A stretch of 38,730 bases of DNA, from the NCBI GenBank assembly GCA_016213845.1, contig JACQZN010000038.1:1-38730 (forward strand), read 5' to 3'. Shown here piece after piece: positions 38,615 through 38,730 of this stretch (its first letter is position 1; each line of letters opens with the position of its first letter). Made by a program: the position numbers and the translations under genes. Source of the stretch: Candidatus Wallbacteria bacterium (GTDB lineage Bacteria > Muiribacteriota > UBA6191 > JACPRK01). The notes beneath the pieces are model-generated. The model searched no databases. It saw only the letters and a program-made list of their open reading frames with translations, and was not told the origin of the DNA.

Positions 38615-38678
38615 ACCGGTGGCGTCTACCTGTACCGGGTTTTTCTCGAAAACCCCGGTACAGGTAGACGCCACCGGT
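38615..38678. repeat. Near-perfect palindrome after the last gene
   Basis: ACCGGTGGCGTCTACC... (38615-38644) is repeated in inverted orientation at ~38650-38678 around a loop of about five bases, with arms of 28-29 bp. One arm plus TTTTT recurs at 14715-14742. The hairpin could terminate transcription of the preceding gene. The remaining bases to 38730 show nothing else. Confidence 0.92.
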
Positions 38679-38730
38679 ATTGCGGCTGAAGTTCCCAGCG
38701 CCCCGCCGTCCGTGAGCGCACCCACTGCCC

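Overview
The window is about two-thirds G+C, densely coded on both strands, and bacterial. Secreted proteins with N-terminal signal peptides, two large Hanks-type kinases, a SUMF1-domain protein, a Flp-type pilin and many private hypotheticals suggest a Gram-negative bacterium from a kinase-rich lineage (Myxococcota-, Planctomycetota- or candidate-phylum-like). No rRNA or tRNA is present, so I do not assign a phylum.

Layout. 1-3293: a decayed four-helix-bundle gene inside inverted hexamer arrays, then an overlapping haem pair hemE-hemY with a good sigma70-type promoter. 3347-7513: two zinc-ribbon DUF4178 proteins, a 62-aa membrane peptide, a DUF350 protein and a membrane-embedded aminopropyltransferase (SpeE-like), probably an envelope or polyamine system. 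7817-13019: a membrane kinase with TPR-like repeats (minus strand), DAHP synthase, and EttA. 13301-18588: a secreted hypothetical, CutA, an agmatinase-family hydrolase and a large secreted coiled-coil protein. 18700-24690: a ferric-reductase/rhodanese fusion, tail-to-tail with a kinase/SUMF1 pair. 24916-29510: a PhnW-like protein lacking the PLP lysine and a large secreted protein. 29526-38577: Flp-like pilin, exported thioredoxin, secreted hypotheticals, a YbjQ-family protein, a RatA/COQ10-like protein, a secreted alpha/beta hydrolase, Ogt, a metallo-beta-lactamase/cyclic-nucleotide-binding protein and two small unknowns.

Two properties of the non-coding DNA stand out. First, short tandem arrays of 7-mers (and 6-mers) occupy the intergenic spaces. 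They sit in strict register against start and stop codons: pyrimidine-rich units run up to a start codon and purine-rich units begin at a stop codon. The speE-like gene and the four-helix-bundle remnant are each bracketed by such arrays in inverted orientation. This is the strongest candidate for something undescribed. Second, at least five genes have a -10-like hexamer only 6-8 nt upstream of the start codon, which predicts leaderless mRNAs.

Polyamine chemistry (SpeE-like, agmatinase), haem supply, redox (thioredoxin, ferric-reductase/rhodanese) and kinase signalling are all represented. Only the local clusters (hemE-hemY, DUF4178-DUF350-SpeE, kinase-SUMF1) can be argued to work together from the sequence alone.
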